Part shown: positions 50,280 through 59,366 of the stretch, piece after piece
Position numbering within the stretch: the stretch's first letter is position 1
How the letters are laid out: every line of letters begins with the position of its first letter
Source of the DNA: Sporobacter termitidis DSM 10068
GTDB taxonomy: Bacteria; Bacillota; Clostridia; Oscillospirales; Oscillospiraceae
Assembly: GCF_900130065.1 (NCBI RefSeq)
Contig: NZ_FQXV01000007.1
Coordinates: 181,334 to 245,333, forward strand
DNA length: 64,000 nucleotides
Direction of reading: 5' to 3'
Made by a program: the position numbers and the translations under genes
The notes under the pieces: model-generated
Told to the model about the DNA's origin: nothing
What the model saw: the letters and a program-made list of their open reading frames with translations, nothing else
The model's database searches: none

Positions 50280-50795
50280 TCATAACAGTATGACGACGAC
50301 AAAGATGCCCGCGGCGACGCCCAGAAACGCGTGGACCTTGGAGTTCTTTTCCCGGTCCGCCTCCGCCCGGCGCAGGAACTCGTCCATCCGCCGCTCCGCG
50401 TAGGCAATGGCGCTGCGCTGCTCGCCGATATCGTAGCGCCCGAGGACCATCCCCAGCTCCGTCAGCACCAGCTCCTCGCCCGGCGTCAGCAAAAGCTCCG
50501 GCGTGTTCAGCACAGCCTGTCTCCATATGGCGGAAAACGGCTTGCTCCCCAGCCCCGATATCCTTTCCGAGGCGTTTTTAAAAAGGAGCGACGCCGGGTA
50601 CGTGGCCTCGCCGGACATCTGGCGCAGAAGCTCCGGCATCGGCGTCAGCCTGTCGCAGATCTCGCTTTTCATGGCGGCCAGGGCGCTGATGACGGCGCTG
50701 AGGCTCCTGACCCTGTTCCTGAGCCGGAAAACGCCCATGATCCCAAAAGCCGCCGTCCCGGCCGTGATCAGCACGGCGCCGATGAGCCGGATCAT
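50280..50795 (-). CDS. spoIIIAB: Stage III sporulation protein AB
   Basis: 171 residues: membrane helix at each end (residues 3-21 and 155-171) with a soluble helical domain related to type II secretion GspF between them. ATG 50795 overlaps the spoIIIAA stop by 4 bp. Confidence 0.93.
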   Translation of the reverse strand: MIRLIGAVLITAGTAAFGIMGVFRLRNRVRSLSAVISALAAMKSEICDRLTPMPELLRQMSGEATYPASLLFKNASERISGLGSKPFSAIWRQAVLNTPELLLTPGEELVLTELGMVLGRYDIGEQRSAIAYAERRMDEFLRRAEADREKNSKVHAFLGVAAGIFVVVILL

Positions 50796-51724
50796 TGCGC
50801 CGCCTCCAGGTCCCGGACGGTGTATGTACGCTCCTCGCCGCTTTTACCGATAAAAACAGCTTTTTCAAAGACGGCGTCGTCGAGAAGGCGCCTGTACAGG
50901 GGCCTTCTCACAAGGTCGTCCAGATCGTCCGCGTGGGCCGTGGCCACAAGGCAGACGCCGCAGTTGGCGGCGCTTTCCATGGCGGCGATGTCCTCCGGCG
51001 CCGTGATCTCGTCCAGCGCGATCACCTGCGGGTTCATTGCCCGGAGCATCATCATGACGGCGGCGGCTTTCGGGCAGCCGTCCAAAACGTCCGTGCAGCC
51101 GCCCACGTCCATCTGCGGCATGCCGTCAAAGACGGCCGCCACCTCGCTCCGCTCGTCCGCCAGCGCCACGCGCATAGGGCGCAGCCCCAGCTCCTCGTCG
51201 CCGGAGGAAAGGAGCCGGACAAGATCGCGCAGGAGCGTCGTCTTCCCGCGCCCCGGCGGCGATATGATGAGCGTGGGGCGCAGTTGCCCGCCGGGCGCCA
51301 CATCGCGCACGAGGCCGCGCGCCACGCCGATAACCTCTCTGGAGATGCGTATGGCGGCGGAGGAGAGACTTCTGAACCCCGCGATCTCGCCATCCTTCAT
51401 GAGCGCGGTGCCGCACAGGCCGATCCTGTACCCGCCCCGGACCGTCAGATAGCCGGACCGGACGCTGTCGCGCGCGGCATAGGCCGAGGCGCCCGTGGCG
51501 ATATCTAGAACGCCGTCCAGGTCCCGTTTCGTAATTTTTTCCCCGCCGAGGGAGACCTCCCCCGCCGGCAGCACCAGCGACATCGGCCGCCCGACCCGGA
51601 GCCGCAGCTCCTCCGCCCGCGCCCTGTCGTCCCGGAGCACGCGGCGCGCCGCGTCCCGCAGCTGCAGCGGCAGCAAAAGGACGGCGCCGTCGTACCGCGA
51701 CACCTGTTCCACCATATCGGCCAT
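50792..51724 (-). CDS. spoIIIAA: Stage III sporulation protein AA (secretion-type ATPase)
   Basis: 310 residues. Soluble ATPase of the export complex: Walker A PPGRGKTT (about 158-165), Walker B-type [12 protein letters not shown] and the arginine-rich segment [10 protein letters not shown]. Start set at ATG 51724 with GGGGGG about ten bases upstream; the 12-residue extension to 51760 lacks a ribosome site. First gene of the eight-gene operon. Confidence 0.95.
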   Translation of the reverse strand: MADMVEQVSRYDGAVLLLPLQLRDAARRVLRDDRARAEELRLRVGRPMSLVLPAGEVSLGGEKITKRDLDGVLDIATGASAYAARDSVRSGYLTVRGGYRIGLCGTALMKDGEIAGFRSLSSAAIRISREVIGVARGLVRDVAPGGQLRPTLIISPPGRGKTTLLRDLVRLLSSGDEELGLRPMRVALADERSEVAAVFDGMPQMDVGGCTDVLDGCPKAAAVMMMLRAMNPQVIALDEITAPEDIAAMESAANCGVCLVATAHADDLDDLVRRPLYRRLLDDAVFEKAVFIGKSGEERTYTVRDLEAAQ

Positions 51725-51760
51725 CGTTTTCGGCCCCCCTTGTCCTAAAGTACATACCAC

Positions 51761-51790
51761 ATTTTATTGTGGCATGTCCGCAAATATGAC
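51761..51790 (-). promoter_or_regulatory. Possible sigma-E promoter of spoIIIAA
   Basis: Minus strand GTCATATT (51783-51790) matches the sigma-E -35 consensus; the -10 (CAATAAAAT, 51761-51769, 13 bp away) is a poor match. Confidence 0.35.
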
Positions 51791-51815
51791 CGCGGGGGAT
51801 GCGCTTTTATGCGCG

Positions 51816-51845
51816 CAAAAAGGCGGAGCCGACAGGCTCCGCCTT
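51816..51845 (-). terminator. Terminator of spo0A
   Basis: 11-bp stem AAGGCGGAGCC / GGCTCCGCCTT with a 4-base loop, then TTTTTG on the minus strand, 30 bp after the spo0A stop. Confidence 0.88.
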
Positions 51846-51874
51846 GAATTTTCTATATTTTTTTATGCCGCAGT

Positions 51875-52663
51875 TTATTTGCTCTCGCGCCTTTGCAGGC
51901 TTAAGCGGTCGGCAATCATGGCGATAAACTCGCTGTTTGTCGGCTTGCCCTTAATATTGGACACCGTATAGCCGAAGAATTTCTGGAGCGTCTCCAGATC
52001 TCCCCTGTCCCACGCGACCTCGATGGCGTGGCGGATAGCGCGCTCGACGCGGCTCGGCGTTGTCGAATATTTCTTTGCAACGGTGGGATAAAGCACCTTC
52101 GTCACCGCGTTGATGATATCCATGTCGTTGATGGTCAGAATGATCGCCTCGCGCAGATACTGATACCCCTTGATGTGCGCCGGGACACCGATCTCATGGA
52201 TGATCTCGGTCACGAGGCTCTCCAGGCTCTGCTCCTGGCGCACCGGCTTGACGCCGGCGGTGATGCCGGACCCGACCGCCCGGGCTTTGCCGGATACCAT
52301 GCGGATTCTCGAGAGGAGCGCCGGGATATCGCAGGGCTTCTGCATGAAATAGGATGCGCCGAGGCTTGACGCCTCCGCCAGCGTATGCTCGCTTGAAAAA
52401 CCCGAAATAATAATGACCGCCGGCCTGTCGCTGTCCGGGATCGCGGCCAGCTTTTCCAGGACGGCCAGTCCGTCGAGGCCCGAAAGGATAAGGTCGGTCA
52501 GGAGAACGTCAGGTTTCTCGGAAAGGACAAGCGAGTAGGCCGTCAGTCCGTCACCGGTACAGCCGGCAACCTCAAAGTCCCCTTCCGCTCCCAGGATCTC
52601 GGACAGAAGAACCCTGTATTCTTCGCCGGCATCAGCAATAATGACTCTCGTTTTGTTATCCAT
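51875..52663 (-). CDS. spo0A: Sporulation master regulator Spo0A
   Basis: 262 residues. Receiver domain (1-125) with acidic Asp11, phosphoacceptor Asp57 in LLTDLIL and Lys109 in MQKP; C-terminal DNA-binding domain (about 150-262) with the conserved recognition helix [18 protein letters not shown]. Phosphorylated Spo0A starts sporulation. ATG 52663 with GGAGG upstream. Followed directly by the spoIIIA operon rather than preceded by spoIVB, the usual order. Confidence 0.98.
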   Translation of the reverse strand: MDNKTRVIIADAGEEYRVLLSEILGAEGDFEVAGCTGDGLTAYSLVLSEKPDVLLTDLILSGLDGLAVLEKLAAIPDSDRPAVIIISGFSSEHTLAEASSLGASYFMQKPCDIPALLSRIRMVSGKARAVGSGITAGVKPVRQEQSLESLVTEIIHEIGVPAHIKGYQYLREAIILTINDMDIINAVTKVLYPTVAKKYSTTPSRVERAIRHAIEVAWDRGDLETLQKFFGYTVSNIKGKPTNSEFIAMIADRLSLQRRESK

Positions 52664-52734
52664 CGTATTTCCTCCGTCACTTGTTTTTCATCAAGGCTTT
52701 GCATTATCTCTTTTTATCTGCGGCCTTGTCTAAC

Positions 52735-52763
52735 AATCTAGCACAACACGACGACGTTTTCAA
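52735..52763 (-). promoter_or_regulatory. Sigma-A-type promoter of spo0A
   Basis: Minus strand TTGAAA (52758-52763), 17 bp, TAGATT (52735-52740). AT-rich DNA upstream (to 52830) might hold other control sites; no clear 0A box (TGTCGAA) seen. Confidence 0.55.
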
Positions 52764-52914
52764 GCATAATTTGGAAATATTTTCAATTATTTTCCTTTTC
52801 AAATTATTATGTAAAATTATGCTGTCGCGCCGCGCAATTATTGGAATCCCCGGCTGAAATACGTGATTATTTATGTAAAAAACCGCCTTATTTTCGCCCC
52901 GGTCCGCCCGCCGT

Positions 52915-53862
52915 TCAAAGTCCGCCCGCAACCGCCAGGCCGTACCCGAGAATACTCAGGCAGTCGCCGTATATCTCCGGGAACTGGCAAAGCGGCAGGG
53001 GCGAGGCGCCCTCCCCCGCCTCGATGGTATAGCCCGGCCTGTTGTAGTCGGCGATGAACCAGTCCTTATATCCGGCGTAACCGGAGGCGATGGGCGTCTC
53101 CTCGACATCGTAAGAGCTCAGGGCGCCGAAATTTTCTGCGATGCCATATGAATTTTTTGGCTCATAATCGAGATACTTCCAATAGATGACTTTTCCCTGT
53201 GTATGAAGTGAGATCGTCAGCAGGAAATCGTGCGCGCGTGTCAGGTCGTAAACGGCGCGGCTTTCGGGCTCCGACAGCGGCGACGGGCCGGGAAAGTCCC
53301 GCGGGCCCGGCTTCGTTACGCCCATAGACGCCTTTGTGTCTCTGGCGTTCTCCCAGCCGGCGGGATACTGCAAATTTAAGTCGACGCCCCTGATGTTGGC
53401 CTTCCAGCCGTCCGGGAACGGCACCTCCGGATTATTTGCCGCGAGGCCCCGCGCGCTTTCCAACGTCCCGTCCGGCAGCGCGCCGTTCACAAGGTCGGCG
53501 CCGTCGGGGTTGACCAAGGGCAGCGCCGTCAGCGTGACGGTCTCGAACAGCGCCCGCGCGTCGGCGCCGCAAAAGCTGCCGCCCGCGTCCACCGCCCGGG
53601 CGTAATCCTCGATAAAACGCAGCAGGATAAGGCTCGTGATCCATTCGTTGGCGTGGTGCGAGGCGTTATAGAAGAGCTCCTTCGGGCCTCTTCCAAGCTC
53701 TACAGCGGTCAGCGCACGCCCCAAAACGCTCCGGCCAGCCGTGTAAAGGCGCAGGAAAGGATAGCGCGACGCCAGCCGGCACAGGCAGCCGTCCAGCGCG
53801 CCCGACGTTACCACAAGGTCCTCCGGGACGATGTCCGGGCCGGACTTATGTAAATTTTCCAT
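52915..53862 (-). CDS. M14 family zinc carboxypeptidase (gamma-D-glutamyl-DAP peptidase-like)
   Basis: 315 residues. Zinc ligands: His and Glu of SHHANEWITS (about 67-76), His of ISLHTQGKVIYW (about 218), and catalytic Glu in YTIEAGEG (about 287). YNASHHANEW is typical of spore-cortex peptidases of the endopeptidase I/YqgT type that act on peptidoglycan stem peptides. No signal peptide, as in several such enzymes. ATG 53862 has GAGGAG upstream. Neighbouring spore genes agree with a role in cell-wall or spore peptide turnover. Confidence 0.9.
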   Translation of the reverse strand: MENLHKSGPDIVPEDLVVTSGALDGCLCRLASRYPFLRLYTAGRSVLGRALTAVELGRGPKELFYNASHHANEWITSLILLRFIEDYARAVDAGGSFCGADARALFETVTLTALPLVNPDGADLVNGALPDGTLESARGLAANNPEVPFPDGWKANIRGVDLNLQYPAGWENARDTKASMGVTKPGPRDFPGPSPLSEPESRAVYDLTRAHDFLLTISLHTQGKVIYWKYLDYEPKNSYGIAENFGALSSYDVEETPIASGYAGYKDWFIADYNRPGYTIEAGEGASPLPLCQFPEIYGDCLSILGYGLAVAGGL

Positions 53863-54075
53863 GGGCAGTCTCCTCTCACGATTATTTTTCAATTCAAAAT
53901 ATAGAAATTCATGCGAATTAATACATCACGTCTGAAAAATTTCTTGAAGAAGCGCCGATAACAAAGCCTACTAATCCATTGCAGAAATATATTGACACAA
54001 AAAAGCGGGCTTTTTTTCTCTGCCGGGGACATATTAAAATTGTTCAAACGAAAAATCTCAGGAGGGAGAAACTCA

Positions 54076-54120
54076 ATGAAATTCGGTATTTTCTCTCCAT
54101 ATCGAAAAGGGGATGACTGA
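54076..54120 (+). CDS. 14-residue upstream ORF overlapping the spoIVB ribosome region
   Basis: ATG 54076 is seven bases after a very strong AGGAGGGAG. The ORF reads MKFGIFSPYRKGDD and its TGA (54118-54120) ends one base before the spoIVB ATG at 54122. This looks like a translated leader for coupled re-initiation. The spoIVB start itself has only AAGGGG nine bases upstream. Region 53863-54075 otherwise holds nothing I recognise. Confidence 0.5.
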   Translation: MKFGIFSPYRKGDD

Positions 54121-54121
54121 T

Positions 54122-55186
54122 ATGGAGTCTTGTATCAACAGGAAAAAAAAGCTTATTAAAAGATGTGTGTCGGGATTATTGCTCCTGACATTTTTATCCT
54201 TTGGGGCCACAGGCGGCCTCGCGGCGTACGAAGGCAAAACGCTCATACCGATGGGCAACGCCGTCGGCATTAATATCCAATCGGAGGGCGTGATGGTCGC
54301 GGGCGTGCCGGAAGTCCTTTCGGACGGACAGACAGCTTCGCCGGCGCGGGGCGCCGGGCTTTCGGCGGGCGACATCATCACGCAGATCGGCTCCGCCCAC
54401 GTTTCCTCCACAGAGGACCTCAAAGCGGCGATCAGCAAGCTGGACGGCTCACCCGTCCCCATCAAAATCTCACGCGGAAGCAACATTTTAAATATTAAGG
54501 TCACGCCGCACAAATGCGACGACGGCCACTGCGAGCTCGGTCTCTGGATGCGGGACGGCATCGCCGGCATCGGGACGCTGACGTTTTACGATCCTGAGAC
54601 GAAAACGTTCGGCGCCCTGGGGCACGCCGTCAACGATATTGAAACGGGCGTGATCATTCCGCTCCGCGCGGGCTCCGTCATGCGCTCGGTCGTCACGGAC
54701 GTCATACAGGGCAAGGCTGGCATGCCGGGCCAGCTGCGCGGCACCTTTAATATAGACAGCATTCTCGGGACGCTGACCGAAAATTCATCCAGCGGCATTT
54801 TCGGAAAGATGGAAGGCAATGACCTGATGCGGGGCAAGGCGGCGCTGCCGGTGGCCCAGGCCTCGGAAATCAAGACCGGCCCGGCGACCATCCTGTCCAA
54901 CGTGTCCGGCACCGACGTCACGGAATATAAGGTCGAAATCACGCGCGTGTACACCGGGAGCGAGGCTGTCGGCCGCAGCATGATGCTCAGCGTGACCGAC
55001 CCGGCGCTCATCGCGCAGACGGGCGGCATCGTCCAGGGCATGAGCGGCAGCCCTATCATTCAAAACGGCAAGCTCATCGGCGCCGTCACCCACGTGCTCG
55101 TCAACGATCCGACGCGCGGCTACGGCATCTCGATAGAAAATATGCTCGATACGATCGGCGGCAATTCCAAAAACAAGGCGGCTTAA
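54122..55186 (+). CDS. spoIVB: SpoIVB serine peptidase (S55), signal for sigma-K activation
   Basis: 354 residues. Secreted into the intermembrane space from the forespore and cuts SpoIVFA. N-terminal signal/anchor helix (about 14-34), PDZ domain (about 55-130, GAGLSAGDIITQIG), then the S55 domain: His168 in ALGHAVND, Asp293, and nucleophile Ser308 in GMSGSPIIQNG. Start set at ATG 54122 rather than 54113, which has no spacing from its ribosome site. Normally next to recN; here 18 kb away and on the other strand. Confidence 0.96.
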   Translation: MESCINRKKKLIKRCVSGLLLLTFLSFGATGGLAAYEGKTLIPMGNAVGINIQSEGVMVAGVPEVLSDGQTASPARGAGLSAGDIITQIGSAHVSSTEDLKAAISKLDGSPVPIKISRGSNILNIKVTPHKCDDGHCELGLWMRDGIAGIGTLTFYDPETKTFGALGHAVNDIETGVIIPLRAGSVMRSVVTDVIQGKAGMPGQLRGTFNIDSILGTLTENSSSGIFGKMEGNDLMRGKAALPVAQASEIKTGPATILSNVSGTDVTEYKVEITRVYTGSEAVGRSMMLSVTDPALIAQTGGIVQGMSGSPIIQNGKLIGAVTHVLVNDPTRGYGISIENMLDTIGGNSKNKAA

Positions 55187-55192
55187 ACCAGC

Positions 55193-55218
55193 GGGGCGAT
55201 GCTCAATCGCCCCCTACA
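55193..55218. repeat. REP-like palindrome (family 2)
   Basis: GGGGCGATGCTCAATCGCCCC followed by CTACA, just after the spoIVB stop; may also act as its transcript end. Confidence 0.75.
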
Positions 55219-55279
55219 TATTGCAAAAGAAAAGCTTCGATTGTAAAATAAACCATTACTGTTTTTAGGAGAACTACAA

Positions 55280-55693
55280 ATGCAGACCAAAACCCATATC
55301 GACGTGCGCTACCCCGACTGCGACCGCATGGGCATCGTCCATCACGCCGTCTACCCCGTCTGGTACGAGATGGCCAGGATGGATTTTTTCAAAGAGCTGG
55401 GCTTTTCATATGCCGAAATGAACTCCATCGGCGTCAATCCCGCCATGGTGGACCTGCACCTCCAGTACAAGGCGTCGTCAACATACCCGCAGTCCTTGTA
55501 TATTCTCACACGCATGGGCGAGCACGCGCCGAAAAAGCTGGAGCTTTTTTACGAGCTTTACGACCTGGGCGGCGGCGACCCGATCAATACCGCCCGCTCC
55601 TTCCACATCTGGACCGGCCCGGACAACAAATCATACAGTCTGGCGGAAAATTTGCCGAATATCTACCAAAAAATCAGGCAAGCGGCGGAATAG
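55280..55693 (+). CDS. Acyl-CoA thioesterase, YbgC/4HBT family
   Basis: 137 residues, single hot-dog fold. VRYPDCDRMGIVHHAVYPVW with the conserved Asp-x-x-Gly-x-Val-His pattern is the active-site helix of 4-hydroxybenzoyl-CoA thioesterase relatives. ATG 55280 has AGGAGA upstream. Hydrolyses acyl-CoA or acyl-ACP; acyl chain unknown. Confidence 0.93.
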   Translation: MQTKTHIDVRYPDCDRMGIVHHAVYPVWYEMARMDFFKELGFSYAEMNSIGVNPAMVDLHLQYKASSTYPQSLYILTRMGEHAPKKLELFYELYDLGGGDPINTARSFHIWTGPDNKSYSLAENLPNIYQKIRQAAE

Positions 55694-55745
55694 CAGAAAA
55701 CACCCTGTCCGGTGCTCCGCCGCCCGGGGCGTTTCATACGATATC

Positions 55746-55970
55746 GTCGATTGATAATCGCCCCTACTGTTTCCCTGCGGCGCGGCACAGGAGAACGCCT
55801 TCAGCCAGTTTCGCCGAGAACTCCCTCAAATAAAGCGCCGGCCCGACCTCCGCGACAGCCCCGATAGGGTCCGGGGCACAGCCCCGCCGGGGTTTGGGGC
55901 GGAGCCCCACGCTTTCCTATGGGGTCATAGGGGCGCAGCCCCTATACCTCTATTGGGCGGGCGGGTGGGA
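55746..55970. repeat. Partial REP-like unit and dispersed repeat family 1, copy E
   Basis: TCGATTGATAATCGCCCCTAC (55747-55767, left arm degraded) and GGTCCGGGGCACAGCCCCG, GGGGCGGAGCCCC, CATAGGGGCGCAGCCCCTAT, ACCTCTATTGGGCGGGCGGG (55868-55970). Copy E is the only one upstream of a plus-strand gene. No gene seen in 55694-56054. Confidence 0.8.
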
Positions 55971-56054
55971 AAATTGGAATTGCATATCGGTGCCCGGCGT
56001 ATTATAGTTAACGTCATAATGATGATTCCCAGCGGAAGAAGGCTTTCAGACCCG

Positions 56055-57443
56055 ATGGATACCCAGCAGAACGATTTTTCAAAAGGCAGCATACCGAGAG
56101 CGATACTGCGGATGGCTGTGCCGATGACGGTGGCGCAGGCCATCAATATTATGTACAATATCGTCGACCGCATCTACATAGGGCATATCTCGGACGGGGT
56201 GCTGGCGCTCACCGGCATCGGCATTACCCTGCCCATTATCACGATCCTGATCGGCTTTGCCAATCTGTGGGGAACGGGCGGCGCGCCGCTGTGCGCCATG
56301 GCACGCGGGCGCGGGGACAAAAAGGACGCCGAGCATATCATGGGCAACGCCTTTGTGATGCTGCTTATTCAGGGCGTCGTTCTCACCGCGGTCGGTCTCA
56401 TTTTAAAGCGGCCGATCCTGTATGCTTTTGGCGCCGATGATTCATATTACAAATACGCCGACCAGTTTATGACGATTTATTTACTCGGCACGCCCATGGT
56501 TATGATCAGCCTGGGAATGAATCCTTTCATCAACGCGCAGGGCTTCAGCAAAATGGGCATGATGACGGTGGCGCTCGGCGCCGTCATCAACATCTTCCTG
56601 GACCCTCTCTTCATTTTCGTCTTCAACATGGGCGTCCGCGGCGCAGCAATCGCCAATGTCATCTCCCAGACCTGCTCTGCTATCTGGGTTCTCAGCTTCC
56701 TCACCGGGAACAAGGCCATTCTGAGACTGCACCTCAAGGATTTATATCTGAAAGCCAGTACTGTCGGCAGGATTCTCTCTCTGGGCATTTCCGGATTCTG
56801 CATGAACCTGACGACCAGCCTTGTCCAGATCGTATGCAACAAGGTGCTTCTCGTTTTCGGCGGGGACCTCTACGTCAGCGTCATGACCGTCGTCAACGCC
56901 ATCCGGGACGTGGCGTCCCTCGGCATGCAGGGCATCACGATGGGCGGCGTGCCGGTGCTCAGCTATAATTACGGCGCTCAGAAATATGAACGCATCCGGC
57001 AAGGCATCAGGTTCTCGACGGTGGCCGGGCTGATTGCCGCCGCCGTGCCCTGGCTCTTTATCATGCTCTTCCCGTCGCTTTTCATCCGGGTCTTCAACAG
57101 CGACCCGGACCTCATCAGGACGGGCGTCCCGGCATTTCACATTTACTTCTCGTCCTTCGTCTTCATGACGTTCCAGATGGTGGGCCAGACGGTATCGCAG
57201 GCGCTGGGCCGCGCCAAGTCGGCGATTTTCTTCTCGCTCCTGCGGAAGGCCTTCATCGTCGCCCCGCTCACGGTCATCCTGCCGCACCTGTGGAACCTCG
57301 GCACAAACGGTGTGTTCTGGGCGGAGCCGATCTCCAACGTGGTCGGGGGCCTTGCCTGCTGGATCACCATGATTTTCATCGCCTATATCCCTCTCGGGCG
57401 GCTGGAAAAGGCGCAGCAAGTCTCGTTTTTGGAAAATCAATAA
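56055..57443 (+). CDS. MATE family efflux transporter
   Basis: 462 residues with twelve hydrophobic helices in two halves. Begins QQNDFSKGSIPRAILRMAVP, the usual opening of Gram-positive MATE exporters of the DinF/NorM branch. Start at ATG 56055 with AGAAGG 12 bases upstream; earlier in-frame ATGs lie in the invading repeat and would add a non-homologous leader. Exports cations or drugs using Na+/H+. Confidence 0.93.
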   Translation: MDTQQNDFSKGSIPRAILRMAVPMTVAQAINIMYNIVDRIYIGHISDGVLALTGIGITLPIITILIGFANLWGTGGAPLCAMARGRGDKKDAEHIMGNAFVMLLIQGVVLTAVGLILKRPILYAFGADDSYYKYADQFMTIYLLGTPMVMISLGMNPFINAQGFSKMGMMTVALGAVINIFLDPLFIFVFNMGVRGAAIANVISQTCSAIWVLSFLTGNKAILRLHLKDLYLKASTVGRILSLGISGFCMNLTTSLVQIVCNKVLLVFGGDLYVSVMTVVNAIRDVASLGMQGITMGGVPVLSYNYGAQKYERIRQGIRFSTVAGLIAAAVPWLFIMLFPSLFIRVFNSDPDLIRTGVPAFHIYFSSFVFMTFQMVGQTVSQALGRAKSAIFFSLLRKAFIVAPLTVILPHLWNLGTNGVFWAEPISNVVGGLACWITMIFIAYIPLGRLEKAQQVSFLENQ

Positions 57444-57564
57444 ATTGCATCAGACGATTTTACAAAAAGTACGAAATATTATCCCACATAATTATAGGAT
57501 ATAACATTGGCTATCGCGCTAAATTGTGATAATATTAACAATGTTGTAGTGGCGACGAGCAAAG

Positions 57565-57602
57565 ATGCTTTTATGACGGGTTCCGTCGTAAAAGCATTTT
57601 TT
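57565..57602 (+). terminator. Terminator of the MATE gene
   Basis: 15-position stem ATGCTTTTATGACGG / CCGTCGTAAAAGCAT with one wobble, followed by TTTTT. Confidence 0.85.
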
Positions 57603-57608
57603 AGGGGA

Positions 57609-58027
57609 CTATTTGACGAGGCCAAGCTCCGCTGTTTTCGCGATCAGCTTTGGCTGAATCAACGGATATGTCCACCGGTCGGGCAGCGCATCGAAAAGCT
57701 CGACCTTTTCGATTTCCATCGGCGGCAGCGGGCCGAAACGGCTGATCTCTCCGTAATACAACATTCCAAAGGTTTCGAGGCCGTCGGAGAGGACAGAATA
57801 TACGCACAGCCGCTTCAGGGAATATTCCTCGGCGCCCGTCTCCTCCCACAGCTCTCTTCCGGCCTGTCGGCGATATCCTCGCCGGGCTCCCTGTGGCCGC
57901 CCGGGCACTCGTATGTATCCCGCTGCCGGTGCTTGCAGAGCACCCACTTCCCCCGATGCCGCGCCACGACGACGGCGAACTGTAAAAGCCCGTCGTCCAC
58001 GCTGTCATAAAATTTAACGTCAATCAT
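57609..58027 (-). pseudogene. NUDIX hydrolase with a one-base frameshift inside the Nudix box
   Basis: ATG 58027 begins IDVKFYDSVDDGLLQF and reads to GGHREPGEDIAD; the rest, AGRELWEETGAEEYSLKRLC and onward, is in another frame. Adding one base in the GACAGGCC stretch near 57852 restores GX5EX7REX2EEXG exactly. Either a recent inactivating deletion or a base-calling error in a G-run. Adjacent to tmcAL (17 bp), so once co-expressed. Confidence 0.8.
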
Positions 58028-58043
58028 GTTCCCGCACCCTCTC

Positions 58044-59231
58044 TTACAGCACCCTCGGGCTGGTGACCCATTCGCCGCCGCCCGACCTGTTTTCCTGTTT
58101 GGGATAAGCCAGCGCGTAAAAATCCGTTGCGGCGGCTTCTTTCAAAAACATCGCCTTTGCCGGCCCGTCCAGCGCGCGCGCCTGCGCCGGCTTTGTGATA
58201 ACGGGCAGCGCGGATTTTTTCCCTATCTCCCGCAGCACGCCCATCCCCTTTTGATTCATGGCCAGCACGCGGATATACGCGGGCGGCGCACCGACCTGTC
58301 CGTCGGTAAGCCCCAGCGCGGCGCACAGCAGCATCCGCCGCAGCCGCGAGAGCGCATAGCGCTTCGTTTTGGCGCTTTCCAGTATCGACTGCACCGTCGG
58401 CATCGTCCGGCAAAAGCGCCGGAGCCGCAGCGCCAGCCCCTCGGCCGCGTCCGGCAGGGCGGCAAACGCCTCGTCCGGCAGCAGCCTCAACCGTGACAGC
58501 AGCGCCGTTTCGGCGTTCTCTATAAAGACAGGCCCGCATCCGGCCTCGATCTCCCGCTTCAATATCTCCGCAGACCGCGCCGGCATCAAGCCCCACGGTT
58601 CCGCGCCTTCCTTCAATAGACGCCGGAGCGCCGACGCCGATTCCGCCCCGTCGGAGTCGTGAGCGGCGCCGAATCTTTTGACCGTCAGCGGCGCCATCGC
58701 CGATGCCGTCTCGCCCAGTGCTTTCAGATACTCCACGGCGAGAATATTGTTGGGCGTCAACAGGACGTCGGCTTTCTTCCCAAGGATTTTTCCGGCGGCC
58801 GCATACCGGGCGCGCGCATAGGATACGCCTGTTTTCAGCTCTTCCGCCACACAGTTGTTCACTTCATCCGTCGCGAGGCATTCGGCAACCTCCCTGAGGC
58901 TGTCCGTCTCCCCCGTTTCGCTGCCGAAGGATATATGCGTGCAGACGCCCAGCGCGTTCAAAAGCATCACGCCGCCCCGGGCGAACCGCTCCGCCGAGGA
59001 CAGCGCGCAAGCAAGCGGCAGCTCCAGCACAAGGTCGGCGCCCGCCGCCACGGCGGAAGCGGCCCTGGCGTGCTTCTGGAACACGGCAAAATCGCCGCGC
59101 TGCGTGAAATTGCCGCTCATGACGCACACGACGGCGCAGTCCTCCCCGACCAGCCCGCGCGTGGCCTCGATATGCCGGACATGGCCTTTATGGATCGGAT
59201 TATACTCGCAAATGATGCCCGCTGTTTTCAC
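58044..59231 (-). CDS. tmcAL: tRNA(Met) cytidine acetate ligase (TmcAL/YlbM)
   Basis: 395 residues. Activates acetate with ATP and acetylates the wobble cytidine of elongator tRNA-Met. AGIICEYNPIHKGHVRHI carries the HxGH nucleotidyltransferase motif (about 17-20); VCVMSGNFTQRGD is the second nucleotide-site segment. Start set at GTG 59231 with GGAGGG six bases upstream, better than TTG 59243, which overlaps that ribosome site. Divergent from ackA, whose product also uses acetate/acetyl phosphate. Confidence 0.93.
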   Translation of the reverse strand: MKTAGIICEYNPIHKGHVRHIEATRGLVGEDCAVVCVMSGNFTQRGDFAVFQKHARAASAVAAGADLVLELPLACALSSAERFARGGVMLLNALGVCTHISFGSETGETDSLREVAECLATDEVNNCVAEELKTGVSYARARYAAAGKILGKKADVLLTPNNILAVEYLKALGETASAMAPLTVKRFGAAHDSDGAESASALRRLLKEGAEPWGLMPARSAEILKREIEAGCGPVFIENAETALLSRLRLLPDEAFAALPDAAEGLALRLRRFCRTMPTVQSILESAKTKRYALSRLRRMLLCAALGLTDGQVGAPPAYIRVLAMNQKGMGVLREIGKKSALPVITKPAQARALDGPAKAMFLKEAAATDFYALAYPKQENRSGGGEWVTSPRVL

Positions 59232-59366
59232 GGCGCCCTCCAAAGCTGAATATTTTACAAAAATTCCTGAAACTTTACAAATTGGCTATTCCGTATTACA
59301 ATACGTTCTGTCTTATGTCTGTCCTATTTTATTTTATATATATCTTTTAATCAAGGGGTTTGGAAA

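Noticed and set aside
53999..54017. AAAAAAG/CTTTTTT hairpin upstream of spoIVB as a terminator
   Set aside because: Stem has a single G-C pair and a tiny loop; too weak and located in the promoter region.
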